The translations under genes and the position numbers were made by a program. A model generated the notes under the pieces. That model had not been told where the DNA came from. It searched no databases and worked only from the letters and a program-made list of their open reading frames with translations. Positions 15,573 through 24,901 of a stretch of DNA of 64,000 nucleotides are shown here, one piece after another (within the stretch, counting starts at the first letter, position 1; the number at the start of each line of letters is the position of its first letter). Origin of the DNA: Aeromicrobium ginsengisoli (GTDB lineage: Bacteria; Actinomycetota; Actinomycetes; Propionibacteriales; Nocardioidaceae); assembly GCF_004134905.2 (NCBI RefSeq), contig NZ_SDPQ02000001.1:1-64000 (forward strand), given 5' to 3'.

Positions 15573-17261
15573 ATGACTGGGTATGACTATGACGTCGTCG
15601 TGGTGGGTTCTGGCTTCGGGGGCAGTGTCGCCGCGCTCCGGCTGACGGAGAAGGGCTATCGCGTGGGCGTGCTGGAGATGGGTCGCCGGTTCGCCGACCA
15701 CGAGCTGCCGAAGACGTCATGGCGTACGCGTCGCTACCTCTGGGCGCCGTGGGCGCGATGCTTCGGCATCATGCGGCTGACGCTCCTGCGCGACGTGCTG
15801 ATCGCCAGCGGCACCGGCGTCGGCGGCGGATCGCTGGTGTACGCCAACACGCTCTACGAGCCGCTCGACGCGTTCTACCGCGACCCTCAGTGGGCCCACA
15901 TCGCCGACTGGAAGGACGAGCTGGCGCCGCACTACGCGCAGGCCAAGAAGATGCTCGGCGTCGTCACCTATCCCGGTCGTACGCCGGCCGATGACCTGAT
16001 GGAGTCCCTGGCCAAGGACTACGGCGTCGGCGACACGTTCCACGCCGCGGACGTCGGCGTGCTGTTCGGTGCGGAGCCCGGCGTCGAGGTGGATGACCCG
16101 TTCTTCGGTGGTGCGGGACCCCGTCGGCGTACGTGCACCGACTGCGGCGCATGCATGACCGGCTGCCGCCACAACGCCAAGAACACCCTGCCCAAGAACT
16201 ACCTCCACCTCGCCGAGGCCGCGGGCGCGGAGGTGCACCCGCTGACGACCGTGACGGACGTACGGCCGAAGGAGGGCGGCTACGAGATCCGTACGCGGCG
16301 CACGGGCAACCGCCTCCGTCGGCGGACCTTCACCGCCCAGCAGGTCGTGTTCGCCGGCAACGCGCTCAACACCCAGAACCTGCTCCACCGGCTCCGGACC
16401 AGCTCGCTGCCCGGGCTCTCGCCGCGCATCGGCGAGCTGAGCCGCACCAACTCCGAGGCGGTGTTGAGCGCGCGGGCCAGCGACAAGCGGGCCGACTACA
16501 CGCCCGGCGTCTCGATCACGTCGTCGTTCCATCCCGACGAGCACACCCATGTCGAGCCGGTCCGGTACGGGCGAGGGTCGAGCGCGCTGTCGCTGCTCAA
16601 CGCTCCGCTCGTCGACAAGGATCAGCCCGGATCGACGATCCGCAGCATCTGGCGGGTCTATCGCGAGCTCGGACTCAAGGGCGCGTTCAGGCTGCACAAC
16701 CCGCGTCGCTGGGCCGAGCAGTCGATCGTCGTGCTGGTCATGCAGTCGCTGGACAACTCGATCACGACCTACCTCAAGCGTGGTGTCCTCGGCCGGCGCA
16801 TGACGAGCAAGCAGGGCGTTGGTGAGCCGAATCCAACGTGGATCCCGGTGGCCAACCGGGTCGCGCGCGACCTGGCCCGACGTATCGGCGGGTACGCGGG
16901 AGGATCGACGACCGACATGGCCGGCATCCCGTTGACGGCGCATTTCATCGGTGGCTGTGCGATCGGCGAGTCGGCCGAGACCGGGGTCATCGACCCGTAC
17001 CAGCGGGTCCACGGCCATCCCGGGCTGCACGTGTCGGACGGGTCGGCCGTCACCGCCAACCTGGGGGTCAACCCATCGCTCACGATCACGGCGCAGTCCG
17101 AGCGCGCGATGGCGCTGTGGCCCAACAAAGGGGAGCCGGATCCGCGTCCAGCGCTGGGCGCTCCGTACGTACGCGTGCCGGTCGTGGCGCCGAGATCGCC
17201 TGCGGTTCCGGCGCACGCTCCGGCGGCTCTGTTGCCGATCCCGGAGGTCCCGTCGCGCTAG
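15573..17261 (+). CDS. GMC-family FAD oxidoreductase (cholesterol-oxidase-like)
   Basis: A 562-residue flavoprotein. The FAD motif VVVGSGFGGSVAALRL is at the N-terminus, GTGVGGGSLVYAN follows near residue 90, and the C-terminal HFIGGCAIGE ... VSDGSAVTANLGVNPSLTI active-site region is typical of cholesterol oxidase-like GMC enzymes. A four-cysteine cluster C-x2-C-x2-C-x3-C (CTDCGACMTGC, near residue 190) precedes RHNAKNTL. It would oxidise an alcohol, perhaps a steroid. Start choice: ATG 15573; an in-frame ATG at 15561 adds four residues. It shares an operator region with the divergent TetR gene. Confidence 0.88.
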   Translation: MTGYDYDVVVVGSGFGGSVAALRLTEKGYRVGVLEMGRRFADHELPKTSWRTRRYLWAPWARCFGIMRLTLLRDVLIASGTGVGGGSLVYANTLYEPLDAFYRDPQWAHIADWKDELAPHYAQAKKMLGVVTYPGRTPADDLMESLAKDYGVGDTFHAADVGVLFGAEPGVEVDDPFFGGAGPRRRTCTDCGACMTGCRHNAKNTLPKNYLHLAEAAGAEVHPLTTVTDVRPKEGGYEIRTRRTGNRLRRRTFTAQQVVFAGNALNTQNLLHRLRTSSLPGLSPRIGELSRTNSEAVLSARASDKRADYTPGVSITSSFHPDEHTHVEPVRYGRGSSALSLLNAPLVDKDQPGSTIRSIWRVYRELGLKGAFRLHNPRRWAEQSIVVLVMQSLDNSITTYLKRGVLGRRMTSKQGVGEPNPTWIPVANRVARDLARRIGGYAGGSTTDMAGIPLTAHFIGGCAIGESAETGVIDPYQRVHGHPGLHVSDGSAVTANLGVNPSLTITAQSERAMALWPNKGEPDPRPALGAPYVRVPVVAPRSPAVPAHAPAALLPIPEVPSR

Positions 17262-17316
17262 AACGCGTTCCCTTTCGGCGCATCCCTCGTTGACACAGCA
17301 AACGAGAGGGCATCGC

Positions 17317-18801
17317 ATGGCTGAGCACGGACTGTCACGACGCGGACTGCTGAGCGGCGCTGCCGCGGGAGGTGCGATCCTCGCGATCGGAGGACTGGGC
17401 GAGGCCGCCGAGGCGGCGACGACCTCCGGAAGCCTGCCCACGAGCGTCGACGTCGTGGTCGTGGGTGGCGGGCTGTCGGGCCTCGTCGCCGCCCGGAAGC
17501 TGGTCGCGAGCGGCAAGAAGGTGCTGGTCCTCGAGGCGCGCAACCGTGTCGGCGGCCGGCTGCTCAACCACACCCTCAGGAACGGCTCGGTCATCGAGTC
17601 CGGCGGCGCGTTCGTCGGGCCGACGCAGGACCACGTGCTCGCGCTCGCCAAGGAGCTCAAGGTCGAGACGTTCAAGGAGTACGTCACCGGCAAGAACGTC
17701 TACGTCAGTGCCGACGGCAGCACCATGAAGTACACCGGCACGGTCCCGCCCGACCCGCTGATCCTCGCCGACGCCCTGCTGCTGCAGCTCCGTATCGACG
17801 AGATGTCCAAGCAGGTCCCCGTCGACGCACCGTGGACCGCCAAGCGGGCGGCCGAGTGGGACACCATGACGGTCGACACCTGGATCCGGCAGAACACGTT
17901 GATCCCCACCGTGCGCGAGGTCATCAAGGCCTACTTCCAGTCCGCATTCGGCGTCGATGCCGAGGGCATCTCGCTGCTGTTCCTGCTCTGGTACATCGCG
18001 ACGGCCGGCAACGAGACCAACGCGGGCACGTTCGAACGGTCATCCGGTACGCCCGACGCGGCGCAGGACTCGAGGTTCGTGGGCGGCTCAGGCCTGCTCC
18101 CGCTGCGAGTCGCGTCGGCGCTGGGCTCACGGGTCGCGCTCAACGCCCCGGTGCGCAAGATCAAGCAGACGAGCACGGGCGTCACGGTCGTCAGCGATCG
18201 CGGCACCGTCACGGCGAAGCGGGTCATCGTCGCGATCCCGCCGCCGCTGGTGCTGGGCATCGACTGGTCGCCGCTGCTCCCACCGCGTCGCCTGCAGCTG
18301 ATGCAGCGCATGCCGATGGGCACCTTGATGAAGGTCGACGCGGTGTACGCCACGCCGTTCTGGCGCGCCAAGGGTCTCTCGGGCTCCGGCGTCCTCAACA
18401 GCGGCGTCGTGCGCACGGTCTTCGACAACTGCCCCGCAGACGCCAAGGTCGGTGTGCTCCTGGCGTTCGTCGGCGGCTCGTCGTGGCAGCAGTGCGCGAT
18501 GCTGCCGCTCGCCGAGCGTCGCCAGCTCGTGCTCGAGGGATTCGCCAAGGTCGTGGGTGCTGAGGCGCTCAACCCCGTCGAGTACGTCGAGCACGACTGG
18601 ACCCACGAGCGGTGGACGATGGGCAGCCCCATCGCCACGGTGCAACCCGGCGCCACCGTCGCGTACGGCTCGACGATCCGCGAGCCGCACGGTCGCGTGC
18701 ACTGGGCCGGCACCGAGACCGCGACGTACTGGTCCGGCTACATGGACGGTGCCGTACGAGCGGGGGAGCGCGCGGCCGCGGAGGTCGCCAAGCTCGTCTG
18801 A
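17317..18801 (+). CDS. Tat-exported flavin monoamine oxidase
   Basis: A 494-residue flavin amine oxidase. The N-terminus has a twin-arginine signal (SRRGLLSGAAAGG) ending near residue 36, so the folded FAD enzyme is exported. The dinucleotide motif VVVGGGLSGLVAARKL, the following EARNRVGGR and the C-terminal HWAGTETATYWSGYMDGAVRAGERAA are diagnostic of the amine oxidase family. It would oxidatively deaminate an amine or polyamine, giving peroxide and an aldehyde. ATG 17317 has a GAGAGGG ribosome site. It lies 55 bases after the GMC gene on the same strand and may share its transcript. Confidence 0.93.
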   Translation: MAEHGLSRRGLLSGAAAGGAILAIGGLGEAAEAATTSGSLPTSVDVVVVGGGLSGLVAARKLVASGKKVLVLEARNRVGGRLLNHTLRNGSVIESGGAFVGPTQDHVLALAKELKVETFKEYVTGKNVYVSADGSTMKYTGTVPPDPLILADALLLQLRIDEMSKQVPVDAPWTAKRAAEWDTMTVDTWIRQNTLIPTVREVIKAYFQSAFGVDAEGISLLFLLWYIATAGNETNAGTFERSSGTPDAAQDSRFVGGSGLLPLRVASALGSRVALNAPVRKIKQTSTGVTVVSDRGTVTAKRVIVAIPPPLVLGIDWSPLLPPRRLQLMQRMPMGTLMKVDAVYATPFWRAKGLSGSGVLNSGVVRTVFDNCPADAKVGVLLAFVGGSSWQQCAMLPLAERRQLVLEGFAKVVGAEALNPVEYVEHDWTHERWTMGSPIATVQPGATVAYGSTIREPHGRVHWAGTETATYWSGYMDGAVRAGERAAAEVAKLV

Positions 18802-18802
18802 C

Positions 18803-21142
18803 TCAGGCGACCGGCACGGTCAGCACGAACGTGCCGGCCGAGTTGCCCGGCGTGGAGGGCTCGTAGAACGCTTCGCCACCCGAGGCCCGGGCGAGCTCGC
18901 GGGCGATGAACAGCCCGAGACCCGTGCCGCGGACGTTGTCGCCGGTCGCGAACCGTTCGAACAGCCGCGGCAGGACGTCGGTGTCCACCCCCGAGCCCGA
19001 GTCGCTCACGCGGACCTGTGCCATGTCAGCGGACACGGCCACGTCGAGCCTGACCGGAGGAGTGCCGTGCGAGATGGCGTTGCCGATGAGGTTGTCGATC
19101 GCCTGGCCGATCCGGTTGGTATCGACCAGGACGTCGACCTCCGGGATCGCGCCGACCTGGATGTCGACGCCGGTGCTTGCGAGACGGGCGCCGTCGACGG
19201 CCGTGGTGACCAACGTGGCGATCGAGACACGTACAGGGCGCAGGTTGAGCGCGTCGGAGTCGAGCTTGGACGCCGTGAGCAGGTCGTTGAGCAGCCGGCC
19301 GAGACGATCGGCGCTCGACGACATGCCGGCCAGCAGACCGGTGCGCTCCTGCTCGCCCAGGTCGGCCCAGTGCCGGGACAGCGTGTCGGCCGTCCCGCGA
19401 AGCACCGCTGCGGGGGTACGCAGCTCGTGTGCCGTGACGGCGAGGAATTGGGTCTGGTCCGCGGCGGCCTGCCGGAGTCGTTCGTTGAGCGCGGCGAGCG
19501 AGGCGTTGGTCTGCTCCCGCTCCTCTTCGGTGAGCCGCTTCTCGGTGCGGTCGCGCGTCACCTTGGCGAAGCCGACGTGCTCGCCGACGTCGTTGAACAC
19601 GGCGGTGATCACGACGTTGGACCAGTAACGCGTGCCGTCCTTGCGCACGCGCCAGCCCTCCTCCTCGTAGCGGCCGGTGTCGAGGGCGATCTCGAGCTCG
19701 CTCTCGGGATGCCGCTCGGCCTGGCTCTCGGGCAGGTAGAAGATCCGGAAGTGCTGGCCGATGATCTCGCGGCTCGAGTAGCCGGTGCTTCGTTGAGCAC
19801 CGGTGTTCCAGCTCATGACGTGACCTTCGGGATCGAGCATGAAGATCGCGTAGTCGGCCACCGCCTCGACGAGCAGCCGGAAACGCTCCTCGCTCTGCCG
19901 CAGCTCTTCCTGCGACTCCCGGTTGGTGGTGATGTCGCGGGTGACCTTGGCGAAGCCCAGGTGCTGCCCGGCGTCGTCGAACACGGCGGTGATCAGGACG
20001 TGCGCCCAGAACACCGAGCCGTCCTTGCGTACGCGCCAGCCCTCCTCGGAGTAGTGACCATCGGCCAGTGCGCGCTCGAGCTCGTACTCGGGGTGCCGGG
20101 CCTCCTGCAGCTCGCGGGGATAGAACGTCCGGAAGTGCCGCCCGATGATCTCCTCGGCGCGGTATCCCTCGCTGCGCTGCGCTCCGGGGTTCCAGCTGAC
20201 CACGATGCCTTCGGGCGAGAGCATGAAGATCGCATATTCCTCGACGGCGTCGACCAGGAGCCGGAAGCGCTCCTCGCTGAGCCGGAGCCGTTCCTCGGCG
20301 GCGCGCTGAGCCGTGACGTCCTGGACCTGCAGGAACAGGTAGAGCGGCGCGCCGGCCTCGTCGCGGATCGCGGCGATCGAGGCCTGCACGTGGCGGGGTT
20401 CGGGTGTCCCGCGCACCTCGTGCTCCAGGTGCACCAGGTCCGCGGCGCCCACCACGATCTCGTCGAGGGCTGCGCCCAGCTGTGCGCCGCGGCCGAAGGT
20501 GAGGGTGGCGTAGTCGACGCCGACCAGGTCCTGGTGCTTGCGGAGCAGGATCTCGCCGAGTGCTCGGTTGGCCCGCACGATGCTGCCGGTCAAGGTCATC
20601 GTCGCCATGCCGATCGCAGCCTGCTCGAACACCTCGCGGAACCGTTCGAGGTGCTCGTCGAGCACGCTCTGGTCGTCGTGCGCGTGCTCCTGCTCGGTGC
20701 TCACCTGGCGCTCTGCGGGATCCGGTACGACTTCCAGTCGTCGCTCCGGGGCCGGTGACGCAGCGGTGTCGGCCACGATGGCGTGCAGGCGATTCGCCAT
20801 CTGCTCGATCGGGACCGACTTCTCCAGGAACGCGGCGGCGCCCAGCTCGATCGCCCGGTCGGCGAGGCCGTTGCTCTCGAACCCGGTGTAGATGACGACA
20901 CGGGTCTGGGGGGAGACCGTGAGGATCCCGTGCAGAGCGTCGAGCCCGTCCATCGAGGGCATCGAGAGGTCGAGCAGCAGCAGGTCGGGCTGGTGCCGGT
21001 GCGCCAGTCCGATGGCCTCGACCCCGTTGGCTCCGTCACCGACGACCGTGAGCAGCCCGGACAACCTGAACTGGGTCTTGAGGAGCTCGCGTACCTCAGC
21101 AGAGTCGTCGATGAGAACGACTGTCGCAGTGGTGTTCCCCAT
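18803..21142 (-). CDS. hybrid histidine kinase: receiver - three PAS - HisKA - HATPase
   Basis: A 779-residue soluble sensor kinase. An N-terminal receiver domain (acceptor Asp in [13 protein letters not shown], ending with a Lys-containing FLEKSVP) is followed by a divergent PAS domain (about 165-275) and two very similar PAS/PAC repeats (about 295-400 and 415-520; [10 protein letters not shown] and [10 protein letters not shown] in both). The H-box is [15 protein letters not shown], with a catalytic ATPase domain at the end ([21 protein letters not shown]). No membrane segment is seen. The order, receiver first, means that it may be fed by another kinase. ATG 21142 is chosen because the receiver starts there. 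It is divergent from thrS. Confidence 0.92.
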   Translation of the reverse strand: MGNTTATVVLIDDSAEVRELLKTQFRLSGLLTVVGDGANGVEAIGLAHRHQPDLLLLDLSMPSMDGLDALHGILTVSPQTRVVIYTGFESNGLADRAIELGAAAFLEKSVPIEQMANRLHAIVADTAASPAPERRLEVVPDPAERQVSTEQEHAHDDQSVLDEHLERFREVFEQAAIGMATMTLTGSIVRANRALGEILLRKHQDLVGVDYATLTFGRGAQLGAALDEIVVGAADLVHLEHEVRGTPEPRHVQASIAAIRDEAGAPLYLFLQVQDVTAQRAAEERLRLSEERFRLLVDAVEEYAIFMLSPEGIVVSWNPGAQRSEGYRAEEIIGRHFRTFYPRELQEARHPEYELERALADGHYSEEGWRVRKDGSVFWAHVLITAVFDDAGQHLGFAKVTRDITTNRESQEELRQSEERFRLLVEAVADYAIFMLDPEGHVMSWNTGAQRSTGYSSREIIGQHFRIFYLPESQAERHPESELEIALDTGRYEEEGWRVRKDGTRYWSNVVITAVFNDVGEHVGFAKVTRDRTEKRLTEEEREQTNASLAALNERLRQAAADQTQFLAVTAHELRTPAAVLRGTADTLSRHWADLGEQERTGLLAGMSSSADRLGRLLNDLLTASKLDSDALNLRPVRVSIATLVTTAVDGARLASTGVDIQVGAIPEVDVLVDTNRIGQAIDNLIGNAISHGTPPVRLDVAVSADMAQVRVSDSGSGVDTDVLPRLFERFATGDNVRGTGLGLFIARELARASGGEAFYEPSTPGNSAGTFVLTVPVA

Positions 21143-21278
21143 GGTCGCAACTATGGCCCCCGCAGCCGCATTTCGCGACCGCTGCGACCACCTCTGTTCA
21201 CGTCGCCGCACTGCCATAGGGTGGACGGAAGCAGCACGCGCCATCCGTAGGGCGCGTCATACCGAACAGAGGTCACGC

Positions 21279-23255
21279 ATGCCCGACATCCAGATCGTCC
21301 TGAACGCAGAGTCACGAGCTGTCGAGACGGGCACCAAGGCGTGGCAGCTGTTCGCCGAGACGCCCGACGTCATCGCGGCCCGGGTCGGCGGTGAGCTCAA
21401 GGACCTCGCCTACGAGCTGGTCGACGGCGACGAGGTCGAAGGTGTCGCGATCGACTCCGCCGACGGCCGCGACATCCTGCGCCACTCGACCGCGCACGTC
21501 ATGGCGCAGGCCGTGCAGGAGCTGTTCCCCGAGGCCAAGCTCGGCATCGGCCCGCCGATCACCGACGGCTTCTACTACGACTTCGACGTGCCCGAGCCGT
21601 TCGTGCCCGAGGACCTCGACAAGATCGAGTCGCGCATGCGCAAGATCGTCAAGGAGGGGCAGAAGTTCGACCGCCGTGAGATCTCCGACGACGACGCCCG
21701 CACCGAGTTGTCCGACGAGCCCTACAAGCTCGAGCTCATCGGCCTCAAGTCCACCGCCGGTGACGCCGCCGAGGGAGCCAGCGTCGAGGTCGGCGCCGGC
21801 GGCCTCACGATCTACGACAACCTCAAGCGTGACGGCTCGCTCGCGTGGAAGGACCTGTGCCGCGGCCCGCACCTGCCGACCACCAAGCGCATCCCGGCGT
21901 TCAAGCTCATGCGCAGTGCCGCTGCCTACTGGCGCGGCGACGAGAAGAACAAGCAGCTGCAGCGCATCTACGGCACCGCCTGGGAGACCAAGGAGGCCCT
22001 CGACGAGCACTTGCACCGCATCGAGGAGGCGCAGCGCCGCGACCACCGGCGGCTCGGCACCGAGCTCGACCTCTACAGCTTCCCCGACGAGATCGGCTCC
22101 GGCCTGCCGGTGTTCCACCCCAAGGGCGGTGTGATCAAGCGCGAGATGGAGGACTACGTCCGCCGGCGCCACATCGAGGAGGGCTTCGAGTACGTCGGCA
22201 CGCCGCACATCGCCAAGGAGGAGCTGTTCTACACCTCCGGCCACCTGCCCTACTACGGCGAGGGCATGTTCCCCGCGCTCGACGTCGACGGCAACGACTA
22301 CCGGCTCAAGGCCATGAACTGCCCGATGCACAACCTGATCTTCCGTTCACGCGGTCGGTCATACCGTGAGCTCCCGCTGCGGCTCTTCGAGTTCGGGCAC
22401 GTCTACCGGCACGAGAAGTCGGGCGTGATCCACGGACTGACGCGCGTCCGCGGGTTCGCCCAGGACGACTCGCACTCCTACGTCACTCCTGAGCAGGCGC
22501 CGGACGAGATCCGCCACCTGCTCGACTTCATGCTCAGCCTGCTGCGCGACTTCGGCATGCCCGACTACTACCTCGAGCTGTCGACCCGCGACGACTCCAA
22601 GCCCGACAAGTTCATCGGCTCCGACGAGGACTGGGCGATCGCGACCAAGGTGCTCGAGGACGTATGCATCGACAGCGGGCTGGAGCTCGTGCCCGATCCC
22701 GGCGGCGCGGCCTACTACGGCCCCAAGGTCTCGGTCCAGGCGCGCGACGCGATCGGTCGCACCTGGCAGCTCGGCACGATCCAGTACGACTTCAACCAGC
22801 CGTCACCCGAGCGCTTCAACCTCGAGTACGTCGCCGCAGACGGCTCGCGCCAGCAGCCCGTCATGATCCACTCGGCCAAGTTCGGCTCGATCGAACGCTT
22901 CATGGGTGTGCTCGTCGAGCACTACGCCGGCGCCTTCCCGCCCTGGCTCGCGCCCGTGCAGGTCGTCGGCATCCCGGTTGCCGAGCGGCACGCCGACTAC
23001 CTCTACGAGCTCGCGGCCAGGCTCAAGGCCCAGGGCATCCGCGTCGAGGTCGACGACTCCGACGAGCGCATGCAGAAGAAGATCCGCAACGCGCAGACCC
23101 AGAAGGTCCCGTTCATGGTCATCGCCGGCGACAACGACATCGAGGCCGGTGCCGTGTCGTTCCGCTACCGCAGCGGTGAGCAGGAGAACGGCATCGTGCT
23201 CGACGACGCCATCGCCCGCATCGTCGAGGCGGTCACGACACGAGTGCAGGTCTGA
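21279..23255 (+). CDS. thrS: threonyl-tRNA synthetase
   Basis: A 658-residue class II synthetase that charges tRNA-Thr. The N-terminal TGS domain (about 1-65) is followed by the editing domain with [11 protein letters not shown], then the catalytic core with the zinc Cys in MNCPMHN and motif 2 [13 protein letters not shown], and the anticodon-binding domain. ATG 21279 has an AGAGG site nearby. It begins the conserved thrS-HIT-phosphatidyltransferase block of actinobacteria. I saw no T-box in the short upstream region. Confidence 0.97.
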   Translation: MPDIQIVLNAESRAVETGTKAWQLFAETPDVIAARVGGELKDLAYELVDGDEVEGVAIDSADGRDILRHSTAHVMAQAVQELFPEAKLGIGPPITDGFYYDFDVPEPFVPEDLDKIESRMRKIVKEGQKFDRREISDDDARTELSDEPYKLELIGLKSTAGDAAEGASVEVGAGGLTIYDNLKRDGSLAWKDLCRGPHLPTTKRIPAFKLMRSAAAYWRGDEKNKQLQRIYGTAWETKEALDEHLHRIEEAQRRDHRRLGTELDLYSFPDEIGSGLPVFHPKGGVIKREMEDYVRRRHIEEGFEYVGTPHIAKEELFYTSGHLPYYGEGMFPALDVDGNDYRLKAMNCPMHNLIFRSRGRSYRELPLRLFEFGHVYRHEKSGVIHGLTRVRGFAQDDSHSYVTPEQAPDEIRHLLDFMLSLLRDFGMPDYYLELSTRDDSKPDKFIGSDEDWAIATKVLEDVCIDSGLELVPDPGGAAYYGPKVSVQARDAIGRTWQLGTIQYDFNQPSPERFNLEYVAADGSRQQPVMIHSAKFGSIERFMGVLVEHYAGAFPPWLAPVQVVGIPVAERHADYLYELAARLKAQGIRVEVDDSDERMQKKIRNAQTQKVPFMVIAGDNDIEAGAVSFRYRSGEQENGIVLDDAIARIVEAVTTRVQV

Positions 23256-23256
23256 G

Positions 23257-23472
23257 CTAGGAGGATCGCCGCCGGCGCAGCAGCTGGTGGGATGCCAGGC
23301 CGGCGCTGCACAGTCCGGCCACGAGGGCGGCGATCCCGAAGATGACGAGGCCTCGATCGGTGGACGACGTGGCGGAGATCCACAACAGCGATGCTCCGGC
23401 GAGCGCGGTCATGATGCCGGCACCCAGGAACACCGCGGGTCCGGATGTGGGCTGGTGCTCCCAGTCGACCAT
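23257..23472 (-). CDS. small two-segment membrane protein
   Basis: A 71-residue protein starting MVDWEHQPTSGPAVFLGAG, with two hydrophobic segments (about 13-32 and 40-60) and a basic tail (LLRRRRSS). It lies antisense to the flow of the conserved block, between thrS and the HIT gene, ending one base after the thrS stop. ATG 23472 is preferred over an upstream in-frame ATG because the extra region is Arg/Cys-rich. No family is recognised. Confidence 0.55.
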   Translation of the reverse strand: MVDWEHQPTSGPAVFLGAGIMTALAGASLLWISATSSTDRGLVIFGIAALVAGLCSAGLASHQLLRRRRSS

Positions 23473-23578
23473 GTGAATCCTCTCGGTCCGCCCCGCACGG
23501 AGCACGTGGAACCCAGTCAACACGACGCGGTGGCACCACGGCTCGTGCCCCGCCACGGCGCACCACTAGGCTGCTGGG

Positions 23579-24130
23579 GTGGCTGATCACGACGAGCGTC
23601 TCGGGCAGGATGGCGTGGGCGAGCCAGATGCATTCGAGCGGCTCTGGACCCCGCACCGGATTGTCTACATCAAGGGCGAGGGCAAGCCGGCTACCGGCGA
23701 CGAGGCCGACTGCCCGTTCTGCCGCATCCCGCAGATGGACGACGTCGAAGGGCTCATCGTGCACCGGGGCGAGCACGCGTACGCGGTGCTCAACCTCTAC
23801 CCCTACAACGCCGGTCACCTGCTGGTCTGCCCCTACCGTCACGTCGCGGACTACACCGACCTGACCGACGAGGAGACGCTCGAGGTCGCCGAGCTGACCA
23901 AGACCGCGATGCGCACCATGCGCGAGGTCACGAGTCCCCAGGGCTTCAACCTGGGCATGAACCAGGGCAACATCGCGGGTGCCGGCATTGCCGCGCACCT
24001 GCATCAGCACATCGTGCCGCGCTGGGGTGGGGACGCCAACTTCCTGCCTGTCATCGGCCAGACCAAGACCATGCCGCAACTGCTGGGCGACACCCGCGAC
24101 ATGCTCGCGGCCGCCTGGCCCAAGGAGTAA
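23579..24130 (+). CDS. HIT-domain nucleotide phosphorylase/hydrolase (Ap4A phosphorylase type)
   Basis: A 183-residue histidine-triad protein. The catalytic triad is seen in HLHQHIVPRWGGD (near residue 140), with a CPFC pair near residue 42 that may bind zinc and the NLYPYNAGHLLVCPYRH core. It starts with GTG. In Mycobacterium the gene at the same place, between thrS and pgsA, is an Ap4A phosphorylase (Rv2613c), so the same role is likely: removal of diadenosine tetraphosphate. It is followed 3 bases later by the phosphatidyltransferase. Confidence 0.92.
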   Translation: MADHDERLGQDGVGEPDAFERLWTPHRIVYIKGEGKPATGDEADCPFCRIPQMDDVEGLIVHRGEHAYAVLNLYPYNAGHLLVCPYRHVADYTDLTDEETLEVAELTKTAMRTMREVTSPQGFNLGMNQGNIAGAGIAAHLHQHIVPRWGGDANFLPVIGQTKTMPQLLGDTRDMLAAAWPKE

Positions 24131-24133
24131 CCC

Positions 24134-24772
24134 ATGCTCGAACGCTTCCGCCAGTTCTGGTCCAACGTCTGGGCGCCGCTCGGCGACCTGCTCCTTCGGC
24201 TCGGGGTCAAGCCCGACTGGGTCACCTGGGTCGGCACGATCGGCGTCAGCGCCGGAGCGCTGATCTTCTTCCCACAGGGCGAGTTCCTGATCGGTGTCCT
24301 GGTCGTCACCGCGTTCGTGTTCAGCGACATCATCGACGGCTACATGGCCCGCAAGTCCGGCCAGTCGTCCAAGTGGGGGGCGTTCCTCGACTCGACGCTC
24401 GACCGGGTCGGCGACGCCGCGATCTTCGGCGGCCTGCTGCTCTACTACACGACGTCTGACGCCAAGGCCGAGCTTGGTGACCCGCGGATCTACCTCTACC
24501 TCAGCCTGGCGTGCCTCGTGCTCGGCGGGCTCACCTCGTACGCCCGTGCGCGTGCCGAGAGCCTCGGCATGACGGCCAAGGGCGGCATCGCGGAGCGTTC
24601 GGACCGGCTGGTGGCGATCCTCGTGATGACGGGCTTCTCCGGCATGTTCGACGCGCCGTTCCTGCGCGAGATCACACTGTGGGCTCTGGCGGTGGCCAGC
24701 ACGATCACGGTGATCCAGCGGATGCTGATGGTGCACAAGCAGGCTGTCGCCGATCCCGGTCTCGGCAGCTGA
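24134..24772 (+). CDS. CDP-alcohol phosphatidyltransferase, likely phosphatidylinositol-phosphate synthase
   Basis: A 212-residue membrane enzyme with the family signature D-x2-DG-x2-AR ... G-x3-D-x3-D (DIIDGYMARKSGQSSKWGAF, then LDSTLDRVGD). About five membrane segments follow. Position after thrS-HIT matches mycobacterial pgsA1 (Rv2612c), which joins CDP-diacylglycerol and inositol phosphate. In mycobacteria an acyltransferase and PimA follow; here the next genes are a sigma factor and a sortase. Its stop lies 8 bases before the first promoter-like repeat. Confidence 0.92.
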   Translation: MLERFRQFWSNVWAPLGDLLLRLGVKPDWVTWVGTIGVSAGALIFFPQGEFLIGVLVVTAFVFSDIIDGYMARKSGQSSKWGAFLDSTLDRVGDAAIFGGLLLYYTTSDAKAELGDPRIYLYLSLACLVLGGLTSYARARAESLGMTAKGGIAERSDRLVAILVMTGFSGMFDAPFLREITLWALAVASTITVIQRMLMVHKQAVADPGLGS

Positions 24773-24780
24773 TCGCCAGA

Positions 24781-24814
24781 AAGTTGTAAGACCCGGCCCG
24801 CTCGCGACTCCTAC
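24781..24814 (+). promoter_or_regulatory. ECF-type promoter P1, upstream of the sigma factor gene
   Basis: AAGTTGTAAG (24781-24790) and CTCCTAC (24808-24814) are 17 bases apart. The same pair of blocks occurs before the sortase and before its presumed substrate, so this is likely the autoregulated target of the encoded sigma factor. Confidence 0.7.
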
Positions 24815-24841
24815 TGGTGACAAGACCACCAGGAGAAGAGA

Positions 24842-24901
24842 GTGACCGATGTCGCGCGTTGCCCGTACGGCCCTGCGATTCTTCGTAGGATGCCTGCGTG
24901 A
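24842..24901 (+). CDS. possible 19-aa leader peptide coupled to the sigma factor gene
   Basis: GTG at 24842, shortly after a strong AGGAGAAGAG site, opens a 19-codon frame (product TDVARCPYGPAILRRMPA after the start). Its stop TGA overlaps the sigma factor's GTG start as GTGA. Such an overlap suggests that translation of the sigma gene depends on the upstream peptide. The alternative is that the strong site is simply far from the sigma start, which has its own weaker TAGGA. Confidence 0.4.
   Translation: MTDVARCPYGPAILRRMPA

Noticed and set aside
21143-21278. A T-box riboswitch before thrS
   Set aside because: The gap is only 136 bases, shared with the divergent kinase gene, and I see no T-box sequence or specifier stem.
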